Positions 1 to 12,200 of a stretch of 64,000 nucleotides of DNA are shown here, one piece after another. Each line of letters starts with the position of its first letter. Position 1 is the stretch's first letter. Made by a program: the position numbers and the translations under genes. Location: assembly GCA_023055355.1 (NCBI GenBank), contig JALJCS010000001.1, positions 56,487,381 through 56,551,380 on the forward strand, in the 5' to 3' direction. The notes beneath the pieces were generated by a model. It was given only the letters and a program-made list of their open reading frames with translations, made no database searches and was not told where the DNA came from. Source of the stretch: Agelaius tricolor. Its lineage: Eukaryota; Chordata; Aves; Passeriformes; Icteridae.

Positions 1-6
1 TAATAG

Positions 7-201
7 GCTTTGATGGATGAGATTTTAATGTTGCAAGAAGAAATCAGTGAGCTTCAGACATCATTGGCCCAGGAGCTTGTTTCAGAACCACTGGATGTGG
101 AAGGTGCTGATCAAATGGCATTGCAGTCCACCCTCACGGTCTTGGCAGAGCGAATGGCCACGATTCGAATGAAGGCATCAGGAAAACGACAGCTATTAGA
201 G
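7..201 (+). CDS. SYNE1: SYNE1 exon 1 of window
   Basis: 65 codons, phase 0 at both ends, [12 protein letters not shown] to [10 protein letters not shown]. The acceptor is taatag at the very edge of the window, so its pyrimidine tract is not visible; the donor is GAG|gtacaa. The sequence is heptad-rich spectrin-repeat helix without a Trp. The human counterpart contains [20 protein letters not shown], identical here. A 3409-nt intron follows. Confidence 0.9.
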
Positions 202-3200
202 GTACAAGAAAAAACATCACCAATATTTTTAGTCAACGTAAAAAAAAAAAGCAATTTTCAGTTTTGCTTATTTCTCACAATTCCTTTCAGTAATAAATAA
301 CCATTCTTTTTTTAGTGAGCCCCTCATCTTAGTGCTAAGTGATGAGCAGCCAGCAAGAACTTGGAACACACAAATATTATATATGTTCTAAGTTTCTTCT
401 GGCTTCATATATAGCCATATGGAGATATATATACACACATTCACACACACACATATATATGTGTGTGTGTATATATATATATATTTGTGTGTGTGTGCGC
501 ATAAATGAAACACAGATATTAAAAATTACATTGTCTACAATATACTTTTGAGGAATCACCTCTCCAAGCTGCTAGACAAGAGAAGAGGAAAGCTTAAACA
601 ACAAACAGCTCCTCTTCCAAATCTTTGCATTGTTGTCTACTCTCATCTTCCCAGTGATTTCCATGGAGGATGCACCCTTTTATTTCTTTGCCTACCAACT
701 TTACTAAAAATTCTTTAATACTAAGGGGATTTTTACAAGCTCTTTACAAATAGGAGTGTTGCTGCCTATGTTATACAGGTGAGAACATGCAATCATGCTA
801 AAGCTTGTTACAGTTTGGCTACTTTGAACACTTCAGGGCAGCTTTATTACTGTACTGTTAAGGACTGCAGCAGTGAATTCACAAACACAGCAACTACTGC
901 CTTCATATTTTCCATCATCAATTGATTCAGAGAAGCAGAGTGAGAATTGGCTGTGTGCATCTAAGGCATGGTGCTTAGTGACCAGCTGAGTTTAAACCAA
1001 GACACTGGATTACAGGAGAGTCTCAGGGTGCTTCAGCTGCTTTAGTTCTGACCAGTCACCTAGGACAGTGAACAGGTCATTAGAAAATATCTTTCTTAGT
1101 TTTAAAATAACAAAGTTGTGCTAAGCTTTTCCTTCCCAGAACAAAAATAGCTTTTAATTTAAAATGAAGGGTTGGAAGTAGAATAGGGGATCTAGCTGTT
1201 TATAGCTTGCACCCCATACAAGATCTAACAAACATCTTGGTAGTGCTTAGGAAATGCTAACTAATAATTTCAAGATAAAGCATGAGTGGTATATTACTCT
1301 TAACTGTGGTTAGGATACTTTGACACTATACCACAAGTATTCCCTAATAATCCTAGCTAGGAAATATATAAGATATGTGGACAACATGCAGTAATTTAAC
1401 CTGTGTACTTCATAGCTCTGATTTCACAGATAAAATCTTACAGAACACCCCAGGGAAGTAAATGTAGAAATGAAGGTAAAATAATTGATGAAAATATTTT
1501 GCTGGTGAGGATGTGGACTGGTAATATTGTTCTTTCTGTGGACCTAATTCAAGTAACTAGCATTTGAGAACTCTTCAGGTCTGGATTATTTAAGACTTCT
1601 AATAACTATCATTATTCTTTAAATTGTTCTAAAAGCAATTTTTAATTTTTAAGTTGAAATTGAACATGCAGAAAAGCTGTGCAAACACTTCTCCATGTGA
1701 TGAAGTTGCCCTGAACATTTGAATCTGAATTTCCTTACAAAGTGTTGTAGGTTGACCCTGCTAGCAGCCAAACATCCACCCTCACTCCTCTCTTCTGAGA
1801 TGGTTAAAAATAGAAGGCAGACAAAAAGAATCATGGATCAAGATAATGACAGCTTAAATAGGGTAAGGAAAAGCTGCGCATGCAAGCAGGGAATGAGGAA
1901 CTTATTCCCTACTACCCAATCAGCAGGCAGATGTTTAGCTACTTTCCTGGAAAGCTCACCACGTGTTTCTTGGGAAGATGAGCACCATTACCATATTGCC
2001 TCTCCCTCTCTTTCCCTGGGCTTTTTTTGATGAGCATGATCTCATCTGGCGTGGAGTGTCCCTTTGGTCAGTTCAGATTCGCTGTCCTGGCTATCTCCTC
2101 TCCCAGCCTTTTGCCCATCCCCAGCCTATTGGCCTTTGTCAGGGGCAGATAGAAAGCCTTTATGCTGTGCTTAGCAGTAGCCATAACATTGCTGTGTTAT
2201 CAGCACAGATTTAACCACAGCTGCAAAGCACTGCACAGGCTGCAATGAAGTTAACTCCATTCCAGCCAGATCGAATTCAATCTTTTCCCCCTGTTCCATA
2301 ATATTTGCACCATGCTTAGGTTTTACATTATCTGATACTAAGTATCCTCTGACCATCCTATTTGTTTTTTTATCCACGAAATCCCCTCTATTCTCTCCAG
2401 AACTCAGTGTCTCTCTTGTATTGGGGAGCATAGAACTAGACACAGTACTCTAGGTGTAGACTCACCAGTGTTAAGTAGAGGGGCAGGATCATCTCCATCA
2501 TCCTGGTGAGAACACTCCTAAAGCAGCTCCAGACACCACTGGCTTTCTTTTGCACATTGTTGGGTTATGTTCAATCTGGAGTCCACCAGGACACCCCTTC
2601 TTCTCTTCTGCCAAGCTACTTCCCATCTGCTTAGCCTCCAGCCTATACTTGGTGCAGGGGGTTGCTCCCCTGCAGCTACAGGGCCTCACACTTTCCTTTC
2701 TTCCTGTCAGCTCATTTTTATTGCCTTTCAGGGTCCACCTAGATGGCAGAATAGCCCTCTGACTATCAGCCACTCCTCCCATTTTGTGTCATTAGCAAAT
2801 TTTTTGAGGTCATTACTGTCCACTCACTAGACTTTGTGCCACTGATCACTGTGCCCTGGCCACAGCTGTTCAGTCAGTTTTCAGATTCATATGGGATGAG
2901 GGTGAGCAAGACTTGGTGATCACTCCCTGTCTTTCCAATGGATGGATGAGCTGATGGATGGACCTGGGGCATCTGTGTTGCTGTGATATCAGCAGCCATT
3001 GAAGCTAGTGAAGCTTCCACTCCCCATGGCTCAGGGATCCTCTGAGAGGCCAGAGAAGGTAGACAGCTCTTTAGGCTTCCCTTTACCCATGTGACTATAC
3101 CAAGGCCCCACCCATACTTGTTTGGTCCTTGAAGTACCCTTCTTGTGCCCCTCTTGAGACAGTAAAGCTGACTAACAGCCTGCTGCCATAAAAGGCAAAG

Positions 3201-6200
3201 TTGCTTTCCTTCCCCAGCAACGCACTCTCAGCTCTGTGTATTCCTTTTCTTCATGTGCATCTTTCTTCCTGAGCAAACAGTGCTGCACTGATTGAGCAAA
3301 CTGAATCAATGTGTGGGGAAACCCACAGGAGAGCAGCAAAAGGAGGCAGAAAAGACCTTGCCTTTAGAAAGCTGTAATAGCAGAGTTCTACTGAAGAAAG
3401 TAGAAATAAAGTGGCTGAACTGAAACAGAATTTCAGTCATCAGAAAAACACACTCATCAATTGAAAGAAATAATACTTTTTAAAAGATAGGTCTTAATAT
3501 ATCTTAGAAATCCTGCATAGGATTTGTGCAAAATAGAGAGGAACAACTTTTTAGAAGTGACTGTTACGATTTATTTCTCCTAAAAAGTAAAATATAATTT
3601 GTACCTCTAGGAAAAACTGAATGAGCAGCTCGAAGAACAGCGGCAGGAGCAGGCTCTCCAGAGGTACCGGTGTGAAGCTGATGAGCTTGACCACTGGCTA
3701 CTCAGTACCCGAGCAACGCTGGACACCACTCTGCTTCCTGCAGAGGAACCTATGGACATGGAAGCACAGCTGGTAGACTGTCAGGTAAAATATTAAGACA
3801 ATTATTGAGTTGAATGAGCCAGCATGTTTGTGGAGAAGTTTCTGAGCTCTTTAGCATCTTCTGTATGTTCAGTAAGCTTCCTCAAAGGTTTGTGAAACAA
3901 AATATAGCTTGTTCCTAATTTCTCATTAGAGATTGCAAACAGCACTTTAGAAAGCCCATGTGAACGTAGCAGTAAGAAAACAAAATGTCCTGACTGCAGA
4001 AAGATTTGAAGTTCCACATCTTTCAGATGTAGTTATGTTTAGCTTTAAAGGCATTGCATTTACTTCAATTACTGTTTTTGCTCCCCTTAACCTGATATTG
4101 TTGAACAGCTCACCTGACAGGTGTGAAAACACCTGCAGTGTACTTTCCTACATGTCCTTTTCCAGCTGAAGAACATACTGGCACTAGTGCTGTGTTTTCT
4201 TCAGGAAAAATCCTTACATACATGCAAAAATAAAGGATAATCATCAGTATGTGATGGTTTTATGGCTTGAAGGTTAATCTACTCAGAGTACCAAAACAAC
4301 CAAGGAAGGACATGTTGCTGCAATAAGAATTTTTGCAAATACTTTTATTAACAAGACTTAGATCCTTCATAAAATCCAGGTTGTCAAATTATTGGGAGTT
4401 TTCTATTTTAAATGATAGTTTAGAATTATATGATCATTATAATTAAAATTACAAAAGAGACAATAGACAGACGGACAAAAGAACACTTTTCTTATTAAAG
4501 AATGATGACCTTAATTATTTTAGGCTAAATGAGAGTTAAGTTTCTTGCAAGTCTGAAGAATTTCCACTGACAATAGTTCATCATTGGAATTTTCAGTCTG
4601 CTTAATCTGAAGAGTCCTTTCATCACCTGTCCTTGAGAGCCCTTTGTTGTATGTAGATAAACCCTATGAACTTTAACAAAGTAGTGTTTTTTTAATAGAC
4701 TCTGTAGGAAACTCTAAAAGAAAAGTTAACTTTGTGGAAGAGTTAATACTGCTTTTCTTTTGCTGCTTCTCAAAACTTTAATGCAGTAAGTTTTATATAT
4801 TTTTTTTCTGCTTTTTAGAAGCTCTGGCTATCTTATTTTGCACGTATTCCTTCAGGAGAAATATTTCTAAATTCATACTTGACAGTTGCTATGGAAACGA
4901 AAGCATTTCATGTCAGGCTAGGTTTTTGAGCAAGACTTGTTTGAGCATTGAATCTGGGAGATCAAAATATGCACAATGTCTCTAATACATGAATGGTTAA
5001 TGGAATGTCAGGGAAGTAGCTTTTGAGAATAAACATGCCAGAGATTTGTCACTTTAAGTCTCTCTTTAGACGAAAGAGGATTATACAGAAATCCTTAAGT
5101 CCGTCATGCACCAATCAGAAAGAGCAAATAGTGACAGGAGAAGCTTATCAACACAGCCAGAGCAACACATAGGAGGAGGTAGGAAGCACTTGACTACGTG
5201 TAAATGAATGAAGAGGAAAGAAGTAGCTCTGGCTGCGTGCTTCATTTCTTGTCACCAATGGATGTCAGTCTCGCTTCTTAGCCTTTACCTTCAATATGCA
5301 AATAAAGAGCATCTCCTCTACAACAAATTATTTGTTTCAAGTAACTTTTTAATTTCCTATTTTGAAAAGGGTTGCAAGCTGAAATGGCAAATACAAACAT
5401 TTGCAAGTATATTCTAAAGAACTCTGAATGGGACTGGAAGGCAAAGCAATGCTAATCTGACTTTCTCTTAGTTTGGACACGGGTGAGGTAGGCCACAGGT
5501 GGTCTTGCCTGAAAACAAGTGCTGGAAAATGTATGAATTCGGGTCTTTGTTTTTGCTGCTGCAGAACATGCTGGTTGAAATAGAACAGAAGGTGGTAGCC
5601 TTGTCAGAGCTGTCTGTGCACAATGAGAACTTGCTTATGGAAGGGAAGGCTCACACCAAGGACGAGGCAGAGCAACTGGCTGTGAAGCTCAGGACACTGA
5701 AGAGCAGCCTTCTAGAGCTGCAGAGGGTGCTCCACGACAAACAGATCAACATTCGGGTGAGTGGCTCCTTCCAGCTGTTCTCATGGTGGGCAGGAGTTTG
5801 GGGATTTCATAGCAACTTTATGCAACTGGGAAAAAAGAGTGAAAGTGTTGCACTGATTCAGTTTGAGTTATTCATCTTTAGTTAGTAAATGGAATTATAG
5901 CTCCAAAATAAATAGCTGTCTAGAAAACTTTAGTTGATAATTTTCAAGTTAACACAGCTTTATGGTAAAGCTATCCTAACCTCAGTATCTTCACTGAAAG
6001 GACAATAATAAAATAGATAGATGGTTAGCTTGGTCTGGATATAGTCTATTCCTGTTTCCAGTCTGTTTAGATTGTGTATGGTCTGGGGCACGATTACTCT
6101 CCCCAACCAAAGAATGATCCTAAATATTTTTTTTTCATGGTGTGCACAACACAGTGAACAGATAACATAAGGGAACATTTTTAATTATGGCTAATACTTG

Positions 6201-9200
6201 GTGGCATCAATATACCAAATACAACATTATATAAGCAAAAATTCATTTAACCTCAGTCTTGCCCTAGGTTTCTATTCTTAGCAGCTTTGGTCTGCTCATT
6301 GCCACTAATACATTGTATTTAACAGTTGCTTTTGGTCATTCTTTAGGTCAAACTAGCACGTGGAGAACCGAATACATACAAGAAACCCAACCATGTAATG
6401 TGACTGACTGGTTTTGAATTTGCTTGCCCTGCTGTGACTCCCTCCCCCCCTTTTCTTTTAATTCTTTTCTTGGCTTTGCTGTGCAAATTAAACATGATAA
6501 GCTTCAAAGATTTCTGGCTTGTAATGCAGATTAAAGTCTACTGAGACGTTAGCTTGAAAAGTCACTTGGTGTTCTGAGAACTATTTTTAGTCCAAAGCAA
6601 CTGCATAGCTTTAAAACTTCACATGATTTCAGAAAAACAGAGAAATAAAAAATAAAGGAGACTCCCCCCCACAGGTATTCCTTCCTATTGCCTCTAAGAT
6701 GAACTAACTTTAATATTATTCTTGCTTATTAAACCTCATGACTAGGCAAATGAAAAGTTACCAACACGATGTGGGCACATAATACTTTGTTCTCATATAT
6801 TACCTGTGAAGTGAAAAGGCATCACAAAGTTTTTTGCTAAATTTTAAAATACTTTAAAATATTTTTCAATACAGTGATGTGATTTAGTTTACTTCTTAAA
6901 ACAGATTTTTGGATGATCTTCTAAAATCTAAAATAACAACAAAATAATTTCCAGATGTAGAAAATGAATCATTTAAGATGGTGCATAAATGCAAGACTCA
7001 AGTTTCTTTATGTATTTCAGGTCTTTCTTTGACTTCATTTACAGATCATGTAAGAAAATAGACACAGGCAGTATAACATCTTTTAATCTTCACTGAGCAA
7101 TTTTTTTTCAGATGAAAAGTTCAATAATGTCATGTTCTAAACACTGAGGACTGAGGCCAAGAGCATCAGATGCCCCAAATTCTATCCAATGCCAGTATTA
7201 ACCTTGAGAAATATTGCAAGCTAACAGCACTGTTGTTCATGCATGTAAAAAACTCAGATTTTTACATGTCTCCAGATGTTCTGATAACCTCATAATAGAC
7301 CAGCCTCCTTCCAAAAGAAGGAACCTCCCAAGTAGCCCTGGAAGAGTATTATAAAGACTGAGCTATATTTTCCTTAAAGCATATTTCAGCCTGTCTGTTA
7401 TCCCTGTGCACAAGGCTTTTTACGAGTCCGTATGAGATTCTCTGACTTTCTTGGAACAATTTCAGTTGTCTTCTGATTTTAGTTAATGAATGTAACTAGT
7501 GATACAGAAAAGGTGACTTGGTGACCAACTGCTTTATTCATAAAATAAAGTAGTGAAACTAATCAGAAACATGCTGCAACAGGAGTGTTCCAGACTATGC
7601 TGTCTCCAAAGGCAGCACTTTGAAACACACAAAATATTGTGTCTGTTACTGTTTATTCTCTGGTTTAGGGGCAATGAAACACAGACTCCTTAAAAACCAA
7701 AGTAGAACAGATTCTGCAGTAAAAAAACCTCAACAAAACAGAGAGTGTTTCTTTACTTTTTATTGCAAATGGTGTGTAGGGGAGGAACAACTCCAGTGTC
7801 ACAAGAAAAAGTGTACCTCATATAAGTTTGTATAATTCCGAAATCCTTTGAAAGATCAATTTCATCACAATCTTCTTCAGGGATTTTCCATTTATTTCTG
7901 TGCTAGACTGGACAGTAGCTGGGAATGACAGGTTCAAGCTTGTATTTCCCTGGCTGTTTAAAGGAAATGTAATACAGTTCCTTCAGACAGACTTCAAATG
8001 AAAATGCAACTGTAAATGCAAACATAAGGGTTTTTTTCAAACTTACATTCTGTAATTTGTCAATGATAAAATCTGGTTCACAAATGCTTTTGATCAAAAA
8101 AGTTTGTACAGTAGGATATTTGCAAGACCTCATTGCATCAACAAATACCACAACCCCTTTTACACTCCTTGATATTGCAGGAACCATGAGACTATTAATT
8201 ATGTCTTGGTATAATTCCAAAACTGTATCTTCTCAGTCCTCTTCCCTGAGAAAGAGACCCAAAATGTAACTGAAATCAACCAGCACACTCAAATGCAAGG
8301 AAGAACTAGATACTGTTCTCTAAAGAAATTTACAAGTTGAATAACTATGGTCCCTAGCGTATATAAAACTAAGCAGATTTTCCCCCCCACAATTTACAGA
8401 AACATTGTCTGTTTCCTAATTTGTAATAGAAAAGCTATAATTTCAGATCTTCTTTACTTCTCACATACTATTTTCTTTGCCCAGTCTGACACTCTGTAAT
8501 AACATTGTTCACACTCCAATTTCAGCTTGTCTAGAAACTTGTTCCTACAAAATAAAGTATCAGAGTTTACCTGCAAACTGGAACCTTAGTGAAACAAAGT
8601 TATTTCATAAAGCAAGGGCTAATAGTTCTTTCCAGCACCAGATACTTCTTTTTTTGTTTTGCACCTCTTAACAGTTTATATCCTCTAATCAGTCCTTTCA
8701 ACTTCAGTACACTCATCATCCCCCAAAATTAAAATCTTACCCCTAGCCTTCTACTGCTTAGCTAAACTCTGCTGTTTCAGTGGCTGGTGCCAGGGTCACT
8801 GGTGGCAGAGGCCTCTCTCAGTTGTTAGCATAAGAGCACCAGGTGAGGCACCCACCTACCCTGCCTGATTTGAGAAATGTCACCTGGAAGGCAGAGTGTC
8901 TGTGGTTAGGAGAGTTGCTGAACCATTTGGCAGTCTTAATCTATTTAGAATAAAGGCTGAATCATGGGCATAATAGGGATACTACAAAAATTAAATATAT
9001 AGACAAAATGGGAGAGGTATTAAGCCCCAGCTTTAGATCCTGAACCTTTCAAAAAAAAACAAAAAGGTGCAAGCACTACAATCATCACATGACTGCAAAT
9101 AATATTAAATAAGTCCAGAGAGATGTGTTCATCGAAGTAGCCTGACCTACACGTCTGTCTTTAACATAAGGCCAAGCAGGTTGAAATACCTACATTTGAA

Positions 9201-12200
9201 TACACTGTCTGCTAAAATTATTTAAACTTTCAGCTAACATGGACTTTGGAAGCCAAGAAGTTGATAAAACATTTTTTTGAGCTATTGAGGCATTTGTTCT
9301 TTTTTGCATTGCTTACACAGAAAGCCTTTCTAATCACTCATGTTGGAGAAACATGGTAGAAATATGAATAGAAGGAACTGTTGCTTTTGCTGTGCTGTTC
9401 TAACATTCTGTGGTTTGCTCTCTCTTACTTTCTCTGCTGTTCATATCATGTCATCTGCTGTTTACCCAGTGTGTTTCTGCCGAACATAGAGTTATGTACT
9501 TACTGATAAATCAATATTGACCAGAATGACAACCAGAATTTTCTCCTTTTCAATTAGATTTTAAAAATTGCTTTAATTAGATAAAAATCCTGGCAGAAAC
9601 AAGCCACTGAATCCCTACATTGCCAGATAAAGCTGCACCATCCTTTGCAGATGAAGGCTGGTTTTTAGAAGCAGAAGAGTCTTTAGAAACACAATCAGTC
9701 CAAGGTCTCTGACCTATGGTCTCTGATTCTGCTAAGTGCATGTTTATTTTTACATTTCTAGGGATGCTTTTCTTGCTAGTAACCAAAAACCAGTAAAAGT
9801 CAGAAATCTAAAGTCATTGCTCACTTCAGAATTTACATGGGCCAGCAACTTGAGAGGTTTTGTGTAGATGAGCTGAACTTGCCTGCTCTCTAACAATGTA
9901 GGAGATTTTTTTGAATCTTAATGTCTCTTTCTTAAAGCAGGGATCTTTACAAGAAAAGGAGGAGAGTGATCTGGACTTCGTTTCCTCACAAAGCCCCAGT
10001 GTTCAAGAATGGCTGGCACAAGCAAGAACTACTCGCTCACAGCAGCAGCAGAGTACCCTGCAGCAGCAGAAAGTTGGTGTTCTGCCTTTCTTTTACTCCC
10101 ATCTTTAGATTGAACTTAATGCTATAGCTGAACCACTCTTGTTAATGTTTTCACTGAAATATTAATTTTTACACTGTTTCATACTCACTGCTTTGGTAAT
10201 GATGCATCTGAGTTCCCTGTCTTATATCTGCAACAGGCAGGCTAGACTTCCTGGATGACTATGGTCAATTCACATAATCAGTAGAATAAAATTTGTCCAT
10301 CAGCAGAATAAAATTGAATCAACCCTTTAAATTACTCTAAGGAGAGATGATAATACTCAAAATAATAACTTTGTCTTCATACAAGCAAAGATACATATAT
10401 TACATTATATATTGTGTTGAATGATTTGAAGATGTTCTCACTAGGGTAGGTTCCATAAACTGCATTGTATCAGTTAATTAGTTCAGTAATCCAGTTTATG
10501 AACCTAATTTTGATGTGCCCCTGGCTGGAGATTTTGAACTTCTTTCGGTGTTCAAACAAGCCATTTCAGAAGCTCAGATAACTTTGCATGACAGTTAAAC
10601 AAGGTAGACATATCCTTCCAAGGCAAAACCAGTGTGTTTGAGATTTGTTCTGTTTTGTGTAACTTGCTGTGCTAGGAGCTGGAACAGGAGCTAGAAGAGC
10701 AGAAGAATCTGCTTCGGTCAGTAGCGTGCCGGGGAGGAGAGATCCTAACGCAGCAAAGCTCTACTGAAGGGCTGTCCATAAGGTGTGCTTTCATGTGTTG
10801 TTCCAAAATGTAAATTTCGATGGCTATACTTTGTCTTCCCTATGCTTACATCCCTCTTCTGCTCATAGTCCTCTAATTTTTGTTTTATCATTTTTATACA
10901 GCACCTCGGCTGTTGGAGTTCTGGTTTATAATTCAGCAGTCTGATAATACAGTTACACAAACTGTTTTGTGAGAATAGATCACCTTCAGCATTTAGAAAT
11001 GCCCTTTATTCTTATTAGCCGGAATCATACTAAAATTAAAGACTAGCAAGACTCATTAGACAAGCAGTGGATCAGTTACTGTAACTTTATGGACCAGCAC
11101 TGGTGTGTGAATCACATCTACCTCAAACATTGGCATCTGCCATTGTAACCAGGCCTTCCCAGATGAGATACTCATTGCTTAATTTTATTTTTCCTGCAAT
11201 TAGCAAGTATTTTTCCTTTTGAAGCCTTAATTTTAATGCCAGAAAGTATTTAACCAGTCTCCTTCTGTTTGAGGCTTACTTCTTGTGATGATCAAGTGAT
11301 GCTGTACCATAGAAAAAAAAAACCCCACAAACAAACCACCAAATAGAAAATTCTGACTGTGATTAACTGTTTACCAAAGCTAAACTCATATGCTTGTCCT
11401 TCATTAAACTATGTCTGTCATTTTGAGAAAGGAGGTGAGGAAGGAGTCAGATAAAATATTTATTTTAATTCACGCTTTGAACTAAAACTTTTTTTATAGG
11501 TTACATTTCAATGTAGTATATATTCAGTCTGGTTTGGGGATTTTTTTACTTATTTTGGGTACTTGCAACTTCATATAGTCTTTTCGAAATACATTTTATT
11601 TCATCAGATAGAACTTCTTGCTGTTCAAACCAACCTTTGTCTTATTTTCAGAAAAACAAAACCAAAATTAACAATTCAGAGCTTTAAAAAGTAGCATTTA
11701 ATTTAAATGTAGAATTTCCTAATGGAAAATTATAACTTTATATGTTTATAACTTTTGCATTTATTAAACCTTTATGCTTCTTCATATTCAGTGAGAAGCC
11801 TGATGTACTTTCTGAGGAATTAGCCTTAGAAGGTGAGAAGCCATCATCTGAAGAACAGATGAAGAGGAAATGGGAAAGCCTAAACCAGGAATTCAGTACC
11901 AAGCAGAGACTGCTCCAGAAAGCTTTGGAAAAAGAACAGCTGGTAGCTTTTTAAAATTTCTCTTTCCATTTTCTCTTTGAAAGTAGTTGTTACAACAAGA
12001 GGTACAATATGTAGATCCATTAAAGTACTGTAGTTAAGGCATGAGATATGGAGCAATTTGTTTTTGTGACACCTTTAAAAACTGTTACATACTGACACCA
12101 GCACTGCTCATGTTCAAAGTGATTTGAATTGCACTACCATCAGGTTAATGAACTGGAAAGGAAGAAAGAGCTCAGACAAAATGTTTATCTACTTATCTAA

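Larger units (their letters stand above)
202..3610 (+). other. SYNE1 intron 1 (3.4 kb)
   Basis: GT-AG intron. It holds a dinucleotide microsatellite near 422-505, an ERV LTR on the minus strand near 1743-2270 and a CR1 fragment near 2395-2850. In the rest I see only AT-rich sequence without coding character. Confidence 0.85.

Noticed and set aside
339..559. ORFs with [24 protein letters not shown] peptides
   Set aside because: Translation of the compound dinucleotide microsatellite.
2498..2830. Overlapping ORFs on both strands near 2.5-2.8 kb
   Set aside because: CR1-derived sequence, decayed, no continuous reverse-transcriptase frame.
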